From: Comamonadaceae bacterium
GTDB lineage: Bacteria; Pseudomonadota; Gammaproteobacteria; Burkholderiales; Burkholderiaceae_C
DNA: 64,000 nt
Direction of reading: 5' to 3'
NCBI GenBank assembly: GCA_947450695.1
Contig: CANFWV010000004.1
Span: 57,205-121,204 of the forward strand
Position numbers and translations under genes: made by a program. The notes beneath the pieces were generated by a model. It was given only the letters and a program-made list of their open reading frames with translations, was not told where the DNA came from and ran no database searches. The stretch's first letter is position 1. Each line of letters opens with the position of its first letter. Shown here one piece after another: positions 53,450 to 63,044 of the stretch.

Positions 53450-53704
53450 CTAGTCGACTTGACGAGGTGTCTCGAAATAATCGAGCATATTCAGCACCAT
53501 TTGATCCACACTCGGATCATGCAGTGCAGTGGCTTGCGACAGTTTTTGGTGCGCATAGTCAGTGTCGCCCAACATCATGGCCTCGTGCACACAAATACCG
53601 CGCGCAGCCATTTCAAGGGTGAAAGCGTGAAGCAACTCGCAGGGCCAATAATGCAACTTCTCAGCAGGGCGCAGCGCTGTAACGGACGAGGACGAACGCA
53701 TCAT
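53450..53704 (-). CDS. Small hypothetical protein
   Basis: The 84-residue protein has no signal peptide or membrane segment. It has a well-ordered helical composition (AEKLHYWPCELLHAFTLEM, then AHQKLSQATALHDPSVDQMVLNMLDYF) and a pair of Met at the start. I do not recognise a family. It lies directly after a hairpin region that contains no good Shine-Dalgarno, so its translation may be controlled by RNA structure. It is downstream of dcd on the same strand and could be co-transcribed. Confidence 0.6.
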   Translation of the reverse strand: MMRSSSSVTALRPAEKLHYWPCELLHAFTLEMAARGICVHEAMMLGDTDYAHQKLSQATALHDPSVDQMVLNMLDYFETPRQVD

Positions 53705-53740
53705 CCGTCTATATTAGGCATTAGACGGCTCTGCGCCGTC
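53705..53740 (-). promoter_or_regulatory. Mutually exclusive hairpins before the small gene
   Basis: Read on the minus strand, GACGGC (53740-53735), GCCGTCTA (53729-53722) and TAGACGG (53711-53705) occur in order. The middle segment can pair with either neighbour: a 6-base stem with a 5-base loop, or a 7-base stem with a 10-base loop. The second stem ends directly before the ATG. Confidence 0.4.
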
Positions 53741-53773
53741 AGCCAGCAACGCGTGATGCAGTCGGCATGACGC

Positions 53774-54349
53774 TTACGCTTTGGGCAGCGTGACGCCGGT
53801 CTGACCTTGGTACTTACCGCCGCGGTCTTTGTAGGAGACTTCGCAAACGTCGTCCGGGTCGCTCTCAAAGAACAACACCTGCGCACAACCTTCGCCGGCA
53901 TAAATGCGCGCGGGCAGTGGCGTGGTGTTAGAGAACTCCAGCGTCACGTAGCCTTCCCATTCGGGCTCGAAAGGTGTGACGTTGACGATGATGCCGCAAC
54001 GCGCGTAAGTACTTTTGCCAAGGCAAATGGTCAGGACGTTGCGCGGAATTCGAAAATATTCAAGCGTGCGCGCCAAGGCAAAACTGTTGGGCGGGATGAT
54101 GCAGCTGTCGCCATGAAAATCAACAAAGCTTTTTTCATCGAAGTTTTTAGGGTCCACCACGGTGCTGTGGATGTTGGTAAAAACCTTGAACTCGGGCGCA
54201 CAGCGAATGTCGTAGCCGTAGCTGCTGGTGCCGTAGCTGATGATCTTCTGGCCGTCGGCTGCCTGCCGAATTTGACCCGGCTCGAAAGGCTCAATCATGC
54301 CGGTTGTTTCGGCCATACGGCGTATCCACTTGTCGCTTTTGATACTCAT
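53774..54349 (-). CDS. dcd: dCTP deaminase
   Basis: The 191-residue protein is close to E. coli Dcd in length (193). It has [17 protein letters not shown], the catalytic region [59 protein letters not shown] and [11 protein letters not shown]. It converts dCTP to dUTP as the first step to dTMP. The catalytic Glu sits in the [12 protein letters not shown] region. No operon partner except the small gene downstream is evident. Confidence 0.96.
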   Translation of the reverse strand: MSIKSDKWIRRMAETTGMIEPFEPGQIRQAADGQKIISYGTSSYGYDIRCAPEFKVFTNIHSTVVDPKNFDEKSFVDFHGDSCIIPPNSFALARTLEYFRIPRNVLTICLGKSTYARCGIIVNVTPFEPEWEGYVTLEFSNTTPLPARIYAGEGCAQVLFFESDPDDVCEVSYKDRGGKYQGQTGVTLPKA

Positions 54350-54415
54350 TGTTCAGGTTCCTTGCGTTTCGGAGATTGTAGGCAAGCACAACAAGGCGCT
54401 GGCGTAGCTCAGGAC

Positions 54416-55309
54416 TCACAACATGTGCCCAGTAGCCAATGCCGCCGCAGCGGCGCGGGTTTCGACGCCCAGTTTTTCAAAAATATGTTCTAAATGTTTG
54501 TTCACCGTGCGATGGCTCATACCAAGAATGTCTCCAATGTCACGGTTAGTTTTACCCTTGGCCAGCCAAGACAAGACTTCAGTTTCTCGCGGCGTCAGCG
54601 AAGCGTTGGTCAGGCGCGAAGGCGCGCTGGCATTGGCACTGCGCTGCTCGAGTAGCAGCATAGTTTCACCGATGCCGACCCGGCCCATATTGCGTACTGA
54701 CAGATGAAGGTTACTCAGGGTGAGCAATACGGGAGCGCTGTCGTCCAGCAGGGCGGCATCCATGGCTTGTGGCAAACGTCCTGGCGCGGCTTCGCCGTCC
54801 ATGGTGTTGAGCCACAACGCGGCCTGCGGCGAGCGCCACGCGATACGACCTCGCGCATCGACCAGCAGCACCCCAAAACCAGCCACATCAACCGCCTCTC
54901 GAGCCAGTCGCGTCATGCGGGCATTGCGGGTATGCGTGTGCAGCCGCGCCACCACTTCCTGCGCGCGCAGCGGCTTCACCACATAGTCCACGCCGCCAGA
55001 GGCAAAACCTTCGAGCACATGCTCAGTTTCCGATAGTCCTGTCATGAAAATCACCGGGATATGCGACAACGCCGGATTGGCCTTGATCTGCCGGCAGGTG
55101 TCAAAGCCCGACAGCCCGGGCATGACAGCATCGAGCAGGATAGCGTCTGGCACCACCAGTTCTAAGCGCTGCAAGGCGGCGTCCCCATCTCGTGCCACCA
55201 ACACGGTATAGCCCTCGCCTTCCAGCGAGTCGCACAGCATGCCGAGGCTGCTCGGCGCATCGTCAACCACCAGCACGACCGGGCGTTGGGTCTCAAGACT
55301 CGCTGGCAT
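54416..55309 (-). CDS. Response regulator with LuxR-type DNA-binding domain
   Basis: GGAGG 7 bases before ATG 55309 supports this start, which overlaps the stop of the hybrid kinase by 17 bases. The 297-residue protein has a receiver (about 10-120; Asp60, Lys112), a middle PAS-like part (about 130-215, RLAREAVDVAGFGVLLVDARGRIAW) and a LuxR-type helix-turn-helix (about 232-297: LTPRETEVLSWLAKGKTNRDIGDILGMSHRTVNKHLEHIFEKLGV). It is the probable output of the large kinase. The urea transporter and formamidase genes across the intergenic region are the likely targets. Confidence 0.93.
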   Translation of the reverse strand: MPASLETQRPVVLVVDDAPSSLGMLCDSLEGEGYTVLVARDGDAALQRLELVVPDAILLDAVMPGLSGFDTCRQIKANPALSHIPVIFMTGLSETEHVLEGFASGGVDYVVKPLRAQEVVARLHTHTRNARMTRLAREAVDVAGFGVLLVDARGRIAWRSPQAALWLNTMDGEAAPGRLPQAMDAALLDDSAPVLLTLSNLHLSVRNMGRVGIGETMLLLEQRSANASAPSRLTNASLTPRETEVLSWLAKGKTNRDIGDILGMSHRTVNKHLEHIFEKLGVETRAAAAALATGHML

Positions 55310-58300
55310 CAACGTCCTCCGTCAAGTAGTCCAGCAGCGACTCGAGTTCGCAGCGGATGACATAGCCGCGCAACTTGGCACCGCTCGCGGCCCAAGTGGG
55401 ATCTTCGGCTGTGAAGCGGTCCAGCAATCGGTGCAGGCCGTGCACATGACCCATCTTGACCAAACGTATCAGTTCAGTGCGGGCATCGTCACTCAGCACA
55501 ACAAGCGCCTCGGCCGGACTAGGCGGCACGGAAGCCGGCGACACCATGGACGTCACCCACTCCAGTCCTAGGTGGCGCTGCAAAGCATCCATCAGTTCAG
55601 ACTCCAGCACAGGCTTGGCTACAAAGGCCTGACAACCGGCGGCTTTTAGCCGCGACACCTGATTCTCAAACACGTTCGCGGACACCACGATGATGGGTAC
55701 ACGGTCATAACCACGGCTGCGGATTTGCACCGCGGTTTCCCAGCCATCCATGTCGTCCATGCTGATGTCCAGCAAGATGGCATCGGGCACCTCGTCCTTC
55801 AGACTGTCTATGCATTCAAGGCCGCTGGCCGCTTCATGAACCTCGAATCCCAGCGGCGTTAGCATGCCAGCCAGCATCTGACGCTGGACCGGCTGGTCGT
55901 CGACCACCAGCAGCGTCCGACGCTTGCCGAAGAAACCAGCGATCTGGTGCGGTGGATCGGCCAGCGGTCCCGGGTCGTCGATCTGGCGCAGATACAAGCG
56001 CACACCAAAGGTACTCCCCTTGTTCGGCTCGCTGTGCAGGGACAAATCGCCCCCCATCAATGAGGTCAGCAAAGCCGTGATGGTCAGGCCCAAGCCGGTG
56101 CCGGGGTAGCCACGCCGGCGTCCGGCAGCGCCTCGTTCGAAGGGCATGAAAATACGCTGCTGGTCCTGCGGCGCAATGCCAATACCAGTGTCCACAACGT
56201 CGAACCGGATCACCTCGCGCCGGCAATCGACATGCAAAGTCACACTGCCAACATCCGTAAAACGCACCGCGTTGCTGAGCAGGTTGATGATGATCTGGCG
56301 CAGCCGCTTGGCATCTGCCTGCACCCAGGCCGGCATGCGACCGCTGTGGGTGTAGATGAACTCCACCCCCTTGGCTTCGGCCTGCGGCCGGACCATGTTG
56401 ACAAGCCCCTCCAGAAAATCCGGCAGTGGCACGGGAACCGGTTCCAGTCGCAGCCGTCCAGCCTCAATGCGCGCCAGGTCGAGCAAGCCATCCACCAGTT
56501 GTAGCAAATGCTCACCACTGCGCTGAATGGTTTGCACCGCTTCGCGCGGCATGTTGACCAACGCTTCGCTCTTGAGCAGGATTTGCGAGTAGCCCAGAAT
56601 GCTGTTGAGCGGCGTGCGCAGTTCATGCGTCATACCCGTCACATAGCGTGTCTTGGCTTGGTTGGCCGACTCGGCCAGTTCCTTGGCGGTTTGCAAGGCT
56701 TCGTCGGTCCGTTGATGCGCCTCGATCTCGCGCGAAAGCAGCTGGTTTTGCCGATTCGAGTCATCCTGCGCCATGCGCCGGCTTTCGCTGCCCAGCACCA
56801 CCCACCAACTGCAAACAGCGACGATCAGCAACAGCATGGCGAACACCTTGACAAAGGCCGAGCGCAGCACAGTCGATGGATCACCGCTCAAAAATTGAGC
56901 CGTTTCCTGGGTGTAAACCATGCCCATTACGGTGGCGAGAACAGCGCACAGAGACAAGGAAACGACGATGAAATGCCCGACCCGAAAATTAACCCGACTC
57001 GACAAACCGCCGGGCAGCAGCGCGCGCAGGAACTGCTCAGCCTGCTCGGCCGCACGCGAATTTGTTTTGCAGCGGTCGTGGCAGCGCGACTCCAAGGTGC
57101 AGCACAAAGAGCAAATCGGGGCGCTGTAAACCGGACAGCTCGCCATGTCCTCAGCCTCAAAAGCGTTTTCACACACATGGCACGTCACCATCTGCCCGGG
57201 CAGTCCCATGGCTTGCGGCTGCCGAGCCATGTAATACCGCCCCTGGGTGACCCAAGCCAGCAAGGGGGATAAAAGCAGAGCGGTACCCAGCGCAATAAAG
57301 GGCGAAAAAGCCTTGGCCAATGAACCCAAAACACCGGTGTAAGCCACCACGGCCAGCGCCGCAGCAAGGAGCATGGAGCCTAAGCCCACCGGGTTGATAT
57401 CGTACAAATGCGCTCGCTTGAACTCAATGCCAGGCGGGCTTAGGCCCAGCGGTTTGTTAATGACCAAGTCGGCCACGAGCGCACCGACCCAAGCAATCGC
57501 CACATTGCTGTACAGCCCCAACACTTTTTCCAAGGCGGAAAAGACCCCCAGCGTCATCAGCAGCAAAGCGATGGCCACGTTAAACACCAGCCACACCACG
57601 CGACCCGGATGGCTGTGGGTCAGGCGCGCAAAAAAGTTAGACCAGGCAAGAGACCCCGCATAGGCGTTAGTGAGATTGATCTTGAGTTGCGACAAGACCA
57701 CGAACAGCACGGTTGCCGCCAACACCCAAGCCGGATCGGTGAACACATAGGCAAAGCCGGCCAGGTACATCTGAGTGGGCTCCATGGCTTTGGACGCCGA
57801 CGCGCCGTTCTCAAGCACTAAAGAAGCTAGGAATGCGCCACCCAGCATTTTCAGCATGCCCAGCACAATCCAACCAGGGCCAGCCATCAGGACCGCTGCC
57901 CACCAGCGCTTGCGATTGGCAGCCGTTTTTTCTGGCAAAAACCGCAAAAAATCCACCTGCTCACCAATCTGCACCACCAGAGAAAATGCCACCGTGGTCG
58001 CTGCACCAAACATCAGCGGATTGAACTCGCTGCTACCGGAGGTGTGACCGACCAGACCGGTGAAATCTGCAAAAGCGTGCGGATTTTTCCAGAGCACTGC
58101 CAAATAAGGGAGCAGCAAGAGCACACCCCAAAGTGGCTGCGTCCACATTTGCAGCCGCGAGATCAGGGTGATGCCACGAACCACCAAGGGCACGATCACC
58201 AGGGCGCTGATCACGTAACACCAGGCGATCGGAATGTCCAGGTACATCTGGAGCGCCAGCGCCATGATGGCCGCCTCAAGCGCGAAAAAGATGAACGTGA

Positions 58301-58721
58301 AACTCGCGTATATCAGGGACGTGATGGTCGAACCGAGATAGCCAAAGCCGGCACCGCGCGTCAACAGGTCCATGTCCACGCCATAGCGGGCCGCGTAGTA
58401 GCTGATCGGAAGACCCGTCAGGAACGTGATCAGCCCAACCAAGATGATGGCCCACAGCGCATTGGTAAAGCCGTAATTCAGCGCAATCGCACCACCGATC
58501 GCCTCTAGGGCGAGGAAGGACACGGCGCCAAAGGCGGTGTTGCCCACGCGCCATTCAGACCACTTGCGAAAGCCACGCGGCGTGTAGCGCAGGGCGTAAT
58601 CCTCGAGGGATTCGTCGGCGACCCAAGCGTTGTATTCGCGGCGTATGCGAAATATTTTTTGTGCAGCGATGGTCAAGGACGTTCTCAGTCGATCGGCCGG
58701 ATCACGGCCGTAATTTCGCAA
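55293..58721 (-). CDS. NCS1 permease-histidine kinase-receiver fusion (hybrid sensor)
   Basis: The 1142-residue protein has an NCS1-type (purine/cytosine/hydantoin) permease fold of about 12 helices (about 60-490). It is followed by a Cys/His-rich segment (eight Cys between 514 and 551), two membrane helices (about 580-645), a HisKA/HATPase pair and a receiver. His699 is the phospho-His (THELRTPLN), the N box is at 813-821, DTGIG at 844-848 and GTGLGL at 874-879. Receiver Asp985 and Lys1036 are followed by about 100 further residues. Translation may begin at a TTG. The receptor probably senses a urea-, amide- or nucleobase-like ligand and feeds the response regulator overlapping its 3-prime end. 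Confidence 0.9.
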   Translation of the reverse strand: MRNYGRDPADRLRTSLTIAAQKIFRIRREYNAWVADESLEDYALRYTPRGFRKWSEWRVGNTAFGAVSFLALEAIGGAIALNYGFTNALWAIILVGLITFLTGLPISYYAARYGVDMDLLTRGAGFGYLGSTITSLIYASFTFIFFALEAAIMALALQMYLDIPIAWCYVISALVIVPLVVRGITLISRLQMWTQPLWGVLLLLPYLAVLWKNPHAFADFTGLVGHTSGSSEFNPLMFGAATTVAFSLVVQIGEQVDFLRFLPEKTAANRKRWWAAVLMAGPGWIVLGMLKMLGGAFLASLVLENGASASKAMEPTQMYLAGFAYVFTDPAWVLAATVLFVVLSQLKINLTNAYAGSLAWSNFFARLTHSHPGRVVWLVFNVAIALLLMTLGVFSALEKVLGLYSNVAIAWVGALVADLVINKPLGLSPPGIEFKRAHLYDINPVGLGSMLLAAALAVVAYTGVLGSLAKAFSPFIALGTALLLSPLLAWVTQGRYYMARQPQAMGLPGQMVTCHVCENAFEAEDMASCPVYSAPICSLCCTLESRCHDRCKTNSRAAEQAEQFLRALLPGGLSSRVNFRVGHFIVVSLSLCAVLATVMGMVYTQETAQFLSGDPSTVLRSAFVKVFAMLLLIVAVCSWWVVLGSESRRMAQDDSNRQNQLLSREIEAHQRTDEALQTAKELAESANQAKTRYVTGMTHELRTPLNSILGYSQILLKSEALVNMPREAVQTIQRSGEHLLQLVDGLLDLARIEAGRLRLEPVPVPLPDFLEGLVNMVRPQAEAKGVEFIYTHSGRMPAWVQADAKRLRQIIINLLSNAVRFTDVGSVTLHVDCRREVIRFDVVDTGIGIAPQDQQRIFMPFERGAAGRRRGYPGTGLGLTITALLTSLMGGDLSLHSEPNKGSTFGVRLYLRQIDDPGPLADPPHQIAGFFGKRRTLLVVDDQPVQRQMLAGMLTPLGFEVHEAASGLECIDSLKDEVPDAILLDISMDDMDGWETAVQIRSRGYDRVPIIVVSANVFENQVSRLKAAGCQAFVAKPVLESELMDALQRHLGLEWVTSMVSPASVPPSPAEALVVLSDDARTELIRLVKMGHVHGLHRLLDRFTAEDPTWAASGAKLRGYVIRCELESLLDYLTEDVDASES

Positions 58722-58889
58722 AACAGAAGTTCACTTACAGCAAGGAATATGCCCGCATATGACGCACAACAACGAGGCGCACACCTACGTTGATTGACGT
58801 ATAGGGACTACGCAGCCTTGTGCAGATGATCTAGCTCAGCAATGCCATTTTTCAACCCTTGACTTTTCATCAACCACAGGAGCCCCAGC

Positions 58890-60155
58890 ATGTCCAATGA
58901 CGATCGCGATCACCCTTCACTCATCAACCGCAGACGCCTGATGCAAGGCATGGCTGCAGCCCTTCCCATCGCTGGCCTGCCAGTCTGGGCGCAAGCACAA
59001 ACCTTACCAACCGCCAAGGTCAACACCACGAAATTAGCCGTCACTGACACGGAAGTGATCGTGGGTCAGCTGCACTCGTCCACCGGCACCATGGCGATTT
59101 CGGAAACCGGCTCGATCCAGGCCGAGCAGTTGGCCATCGACCAGATCAACGCCATGGGCGGCATTCTGGGTCGCAAGATCAAGGTCATCAAGGAAGACGG
59201 CGCCTCCGATTGGCCAACCTTTGCAGAGAAAAGCAAGAAGTTGTTGGTCAACGACCACGTGGCGGCCGTCTTTGGCTGCTGGACGTCGGCATCTCGCAAA
59301 GCCGTTCTACCGGTGTTCGAAAAGGAAAACGGACTGCTGTACTACCCGACCTTCTACGAAGGCTTGGAGCAAAGCAAGAACGTGATTTACACCGGCCAAG
59401 AAGCCACGCAGCAAATTATCTTCAGCCTGGACTGGGCACAAAAAGAGAAGAAAGCCAAGACCTTCTTCTTGATCGGTTCCGACTACATCTGGCCGCGCAC
59501 GTCGATGAAAATCGCCCGCAAACACGTCGAGAACTTCCAAAAGGGCAAGATCGTCGGCGAAGAGTACTACCCATTGGGCAGCACCAACTTCGGCTCGCTG
59601 ATGAACAAAATCAAGCTGCAAAAACCAGACTGCATCTATGCAGCCGTGGTCGGTGGCTCCAACGTCGCGTTCTACAAAGCACTCAAGGCCGCCGGCATCA
59701 CCGGTGACAAGCAACTGCTGGTGACGCTGGCCGTGACCGAGGATGAAATGACGGGCGTGGGCGGCGAGAACTTTGCCGGCTTCTACTCGTCGATGAAGTA
59801 CTTCCAGTCACTGGACAACGCCAACAACAAGGCCTTCGTCAGCGCCTTCAAGGCCAAGTACGGCAAGGACGCCGTGATCGGCGACGTGACGCAGGCTGGT
59901 TACCTTGGCCCCTGGTTGTGGAAAGCCGCTGTCGAGAAGGCCGGTAGCTTTGATGTCAACAAGGTCGTCGCCGCGTCTGAGACCGGCACCATCGAGCTCA
60001 AAACAGCGCCTGAAGGCTACGTCAAGCTGGACCCCAACCATCACCTGTGGAGCAAATCGCGGATTGCGCAAGGGCAACTCAACGGCACTTTCAAAGTTGT
60101 CGCCGAGTCACCTGAGCTGATCAAACCGGATCCATTTCCAAAAGGCTATCAGTAA
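58890..60155 (+). CDS. urtA: Urea ABC transporter, periplasmic binding protein
   Basis: The 421-residue protein has a Tat-like signal (LINRRRLMQGMAAALPIAGLP) cleaved near WAQAQ and a type I periplasmic binding fold with EVIVGQLHSSTGTMAISE, HVAAVFGCWTSASRKAVLPVFE and GSDYIWPRTSMK. UrtA members have the segments seen here, including EEYYPLGSTNFGSLMNKI. It captures urea or a short amide for the UrtBC permease. AGGAG precedes the ATG. The 168 bases upstream separate it from the divergent hybrid kinase; no clear sigma-54 or riboswitch motif was found there. Confidence 0.95.
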   Translation: MSNDDRDHPSLINRRRLMQGMAAALPIAGLPVWAQAQTLPTAKVNTTKLAVTDTEVIVGQLHSSTGTMAISETGSIQAEQLAIDQINAMGGILGRKIKVIKEDGASDWPTFAEKSKKLLVNDHVAAVFGCWTSASRKAVLPVFEKENGLLYYPTFYEGLEQSKNVIYTGQEATQQIIFSLDWAQKEKKAKTFFLIGSDYIWPRTSMKIARKHVENFQKGKIVGEEYYPLGSTNFGSLMNKIKLQKPDCIYAAVVGGSNVAFYKALKAAGITGDKQLLVTLAVTEDEMTGVGGENFAGFYSSMKYFQSLDNANNKAFVSAFKAKYGKDAVIGDVTQAGYLGPWLWKAAVEKAGSFDVNKVVAASETGTIELKTAPEGYVKLDPNHHLWSKSRIAQGQLNGTFKVVAESPELIKPDPFPKGYQ

Positions 60156-60213
60156 TCCATTCGGACCCGGTACGCCGGGTCCGCTCCTACCTGCCTGATT
60201 CAGCGAGCACAAC

Positions 60214-61128
60214 ATGACCTTTTCCGAGCTACTTAACATCGGCCTGATGCAGGGCTTTGCGGGCTTGAGCCTGTTTGCAGTGCTGCTACTGATGGGTCTG
60301 GGGTTGGCCATTATTTTTGGCCAGATGGGGGTCATCAACATGGCGCATGGCGAGTTCATGACCATCGGTGCTTACACCATCTTTCTGGGTTCGACGCTGG
60401 CCGAGAAGTACGCGCCGCAATTGCACAATATTTATTTTCCTATTTCGATTCTGTTGGCCTTCGGCTTCGCTTTTGGCATGGGATGGCTGGTCGAGTGGGC
60501 GCTGATTCGCCATCTCTATAAGCGGCCTTTGGATACTTTGCTGGCGACTTGGGGCGTTAGTCTGGCGATGCAACAGTCCTTTCGGACCTTCATCGGGCCC
60601 AAAGAAGTCAGCCCGACACTGCCCGACTGGCTCCTCGGTTCTTGGGCGCCTGCACCAGGACTGGACATCCCGATCAACGGCATGTTTGTGTTGGGTCTGA
60701 CCGCCGTTGTGACCTGCGGCGTCCTGATTGCGCTAGCCAAAAGCCGTTGGGGTCTGAGGGTCCGCGCCACGGTGAGCAACCGCACGATGGCCAATGCCAT
60801 CGGCATCAACACCCAAAAAACAGACCGACTGACATTTGCCATCGGCTGCGGCATTGCCGGCATGGCCGGCGCGGCGTTCACCACGATCGGCTCCACCGGT
60901 CCCACCTCGGGTTCGCTCTACATCGTGGACTCGTTCCTGGTCGTCACCTTTGGCGGCGCCGCCAGCCTGCTGGGCACCGTGGTATCGGCATTTGGCATTG
61001 CCCAAACCCAGTCGATCACCGAATTTTTCCTGTCGGGATCCATGGCCAAAGTGATCACGCTGTCGCTGGTGGTACTGATCCTGATGATCCGGCCACAAGG
61101 ACTTTTTGCCAGCAAGGTACGGCGCTGA
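60214..61128 (+). CDS. urtB: Urea ABC transporter permease UrtB
   Basis: The 304-residue protein is a LivH-type permease with eight or nine membrane helices, MGLGLAIIFGQMGVINMAHGEFMTIGAYT near the N-terminus and VVTFGGAASLLGTVVSAFGIAQTQSITEFF late. The conserved LivH loop is present. It forms the urea channel with UrtC. It follows urtA by 58 bases on the same strand. No anomaly is seen. Confidence 0.95.
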   Translation: MTFSELLNIGLMQGFAGLSLFAVLLLMGLGLAIIFGQMGVINMAHGEFMTIGAYTIFLGSTLAEKYAPQLHNIYFPISILLAFGFAFGMGWLVEWALIRHLYKRPLDTLLATWGVSLAMQQSFRTFIGPKEVSPTLPDWLLGSWAPAPGLDIPINGMFVLGLTAVVTCGVLIALAKSRWGLRVRATVSNRTMANAIGINTQKTDRLTFAIGCGIAGMAGAAFTTIGSTGPTSGSLYIVDSFLVVTFGGAASLLGTVVSAFGIAQTQSITEFFLSGSMAKVITLSLVVLILMIRPQGLFASKVRR

Positions 61129-61159
61129 TTGCCATCACTCCACAACGGAACACTACGCC

Positions 61160-62293
61160 ATGAATGACATCAAAGCCCTGATCAAGCGCTACCAGCTGGC
61201 CAGCCTGCTGCTGCTCACCGTGTTGCTGGCGGTGGTTTTTCCACTCACGCTGGACATCTTCCGCCTTAATTTGGTGGGCAAGTACCTCACCTATGCTTTT
61301 GTCGCCATCGGGCTGGTGATGATCTGGGGTTACGGTGGCGTGCTGAGCCTGGGCCAGGGTGTGTTTTTTGGCCTCGGCGGCTACGCGATGGCCATGTTCC
61401 TGAAGCTCGAAGCCAGCGACCCCATCACCACCAAGATTCAGTCGACGCCCGGAATTCCGGACTTCATGGACTGGAACCAATTGACCGAGTTGCCCACTTT
61501 CTGGTTGCCCTTCAAGAGCCTGCCACTGACACTGATAGCTGTCGTCGCGGTGCCTTCGTTGCTGGCATGGATCGTCAGTTACGCCATGTTCAAACGCCGC
61601 GTCGGCGGCGTGTATTTCGCCATCATCACGCAAGCCGTCGCGCTGATTGTCACGGTGTTGATCATCGGCCAACAGGGCTACACCGGCGGCGTCAACGGCA
61701 TGACGGACCTGAAGACCGTGCTGGGCTGGGACACGCGCACCGATTCAGCCAAATACATCCTGTACTACCTCTGCGTCGTGTTACTGATTGGCAGCATCGT
61801 GTTGTGCCGCTGGATCCAGACCGGCAAAGCCGGCACCTTGCTGCTGGCGATGCGAGACAAAGAAGACCGTGTGCGTTTCTCAGGCTATGACGTGGCTAAC
61901 TTTCGCATCTTTACCTTTTGTCTCGCAGCAGCACTGTCAGGCATTGGTGGCGCCCTGTTCTCCCTACAGGTCGGTTTCATGTCGCCCAGCTTCGTCGGCA
62001 TCGTCCCGTCGATTGAAATGATCATCTACGCCGCAGTGGGGGGGCGCATGAGCCTGGTGGGCGCGGTCTACGGCACGCTGCTGGTGAACGCGGGCAAGAC
62101 TTTTTTCTCTGAAAGTTTTCCGGACATGTGGCTGTTTTTGATGGCGGGCATGTTCATCGCCGTCACCATGGCTTTCCCGATGGGCTTGGCCGGTGTGTGG
62201 GCAGACCACGTGGTGCCCTGGTGGAACAAATACCGCCAAGCTGCCGCCCGGTATCCGCGAAATTCAAGTCTGAACCAGAAAGCCAAGCCATGA
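61160..62293 (+). CDS. urtC: Urea ABC transporter permease UrtC
   Basis: ATG 61160 gives a 377-residue LivM-type permease starting MNDIKALIKRYQLASLLLL. It has about ten helices, MIWGYGGVLSLGQGVFFGLGGYAMA, and the late LivM segment VGRMSLVGAVYGTLLVN-like EMIIYAAVGGRMSLVGAVYG. It pairs with UrtB. Its stop overlaps the urtD start by four bases (ATGA), so translation is coupled. An earlier in-frame start (61106) is not supported. Confidence 0.94.
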   Translation: MNDIKALIKRYQLASLLLLTVLLAVVFPLTLDIFRLNLVGKYLTYAFVAIGLVMIWGYGGVLSLGQGVFFGLGGYAMAMFLKLEASDPITTKIQSTPGIPDFMDWNQLTELPTFWLPFKSLPLTLIAVVAVPSLLAWIVSYAMFKRRVGGVYFAIITQAVALIVTVLIIGQQGYTGGVNGMTDLKTVLGWDTRTDSAKYILYYLCVVLLIGSIVLCRWIQTGKAGTLLLAMRDKEDRVRFSGYDVANFRIFTFCLAAALSGIGGALFSLQVGFMSPSFVGIVPSIEMIIYAAVGGRMSLVGAVYGTLLVNAGKTFFSESFPDMWLFLMAGMFIAVTMAFPMGLAGVWADHVVPWWNKYRQAAARYPRNSSLNQKAKP

Positions 62294-63033
62294 GCAATAC
62301 GGATTTCGCACTGGCGATTGAAGACCTGACGGTCTCCTTCGACGGCTTCAAGGCCATCGATGCGTTGACGCTGTACATCGACAAAAACGAGTTGAGGGTC
62401 ATCATCGGCCCCAACGGTGCGGGCAAAACCACGCTGTTGGATTTGATCTGCGGCAAAACCAAAGCAGCCTCTGGCAGCATCAAATTTAAGAACACCGAGC
62501 TGACCAAAATGGCGGAGTTCCAGCGCGTTCGGCTCGGCATCGGTCGCAAGTTCCAGACGCCGTCGATCTACGAAAACCTGAGTGTTTTTCAGAACCTGGA
62601 AGTCTCGTTTCCCAAAGGTCGATCTGTGATTGGGGCGCTGGCGTTCAAGTGCACCGACGACGTGATGGAGCGCGTCAAGTCGGTCGCGCAGGATATTAAT
62701 TTGACCGACAAGCTAGACACAGAGGCCGGGCTGCTGAGCCATGGTCAGAAACAGTGGCTTGAAATCGGCATGCTGCTGATGCAAGACCCGGAACTGCTGC
62801 TGCTCGACGAGCCGATTGCCGGCATGAGTGCCCGTGAGCGCGAGCTGACCGCCGAGTTGTTGCAGCGGATCTGCAAAAACCGCTCTGTGATCGTGATTGA
62901 ACACGACATGAATTTCGTCAAGCAGATCGCCCACAAGGTGACGGTCATGCACCAAGGAAAAATTCTCGCCGAGGGGTCGATGGACAAAGTTCAAAACGAC
63001 CCCAAGGTCATCGACGTTTACCTAGGCCATTGA
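62290..63033 (+). CDS. urtD: Urea ABC transporter ATPase UrtD
   Basis: The 247-residue protein has Walker A GPNGAGKT, the Q-loop region, the signature LSHGQKQWLEIG and Walker B LLLLDEP followed by the UrtD-type IAGMSARERELTAELL segment. It is one of two ATPases driving urea import. The ATG overlaps the urtC stop, so synthesis is coupled to the permease. Length and motifs fit the branched-chain/urea LivG group. Confidence 0.95.
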   Translation: MSNTDFALAIEDLTVSFDGFKAIDALTLYIDKNELRVIIGPNGAGKTTLLDLICGKTKAASGSIKFKNTELTKMAEFQRVRLGIGRKFQTPSIYENLSVFQNLEVSFPKGRSVIGALAFKCTDDVMERVKSVAQDINLTDKLDTEAGLLSHGQKQWLEIGMLLMQDPELLLLDEPIAGMSARERELTAELLQRICKNRSVIVIEHDMNFVKQIAHKVTVMHQGKILAEGSMDKVQNDPKVIDVYLGH

Positions 63034-63044
63034 GGAATCCATCT

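Noticed and set aside
58722..58889. ykkC-type guanidine or other riboswitch before urtA
   Set aside because: I looked for the conserved ykkC core in these 168 bases and did not see it. No strong terminator hairpin is present either.
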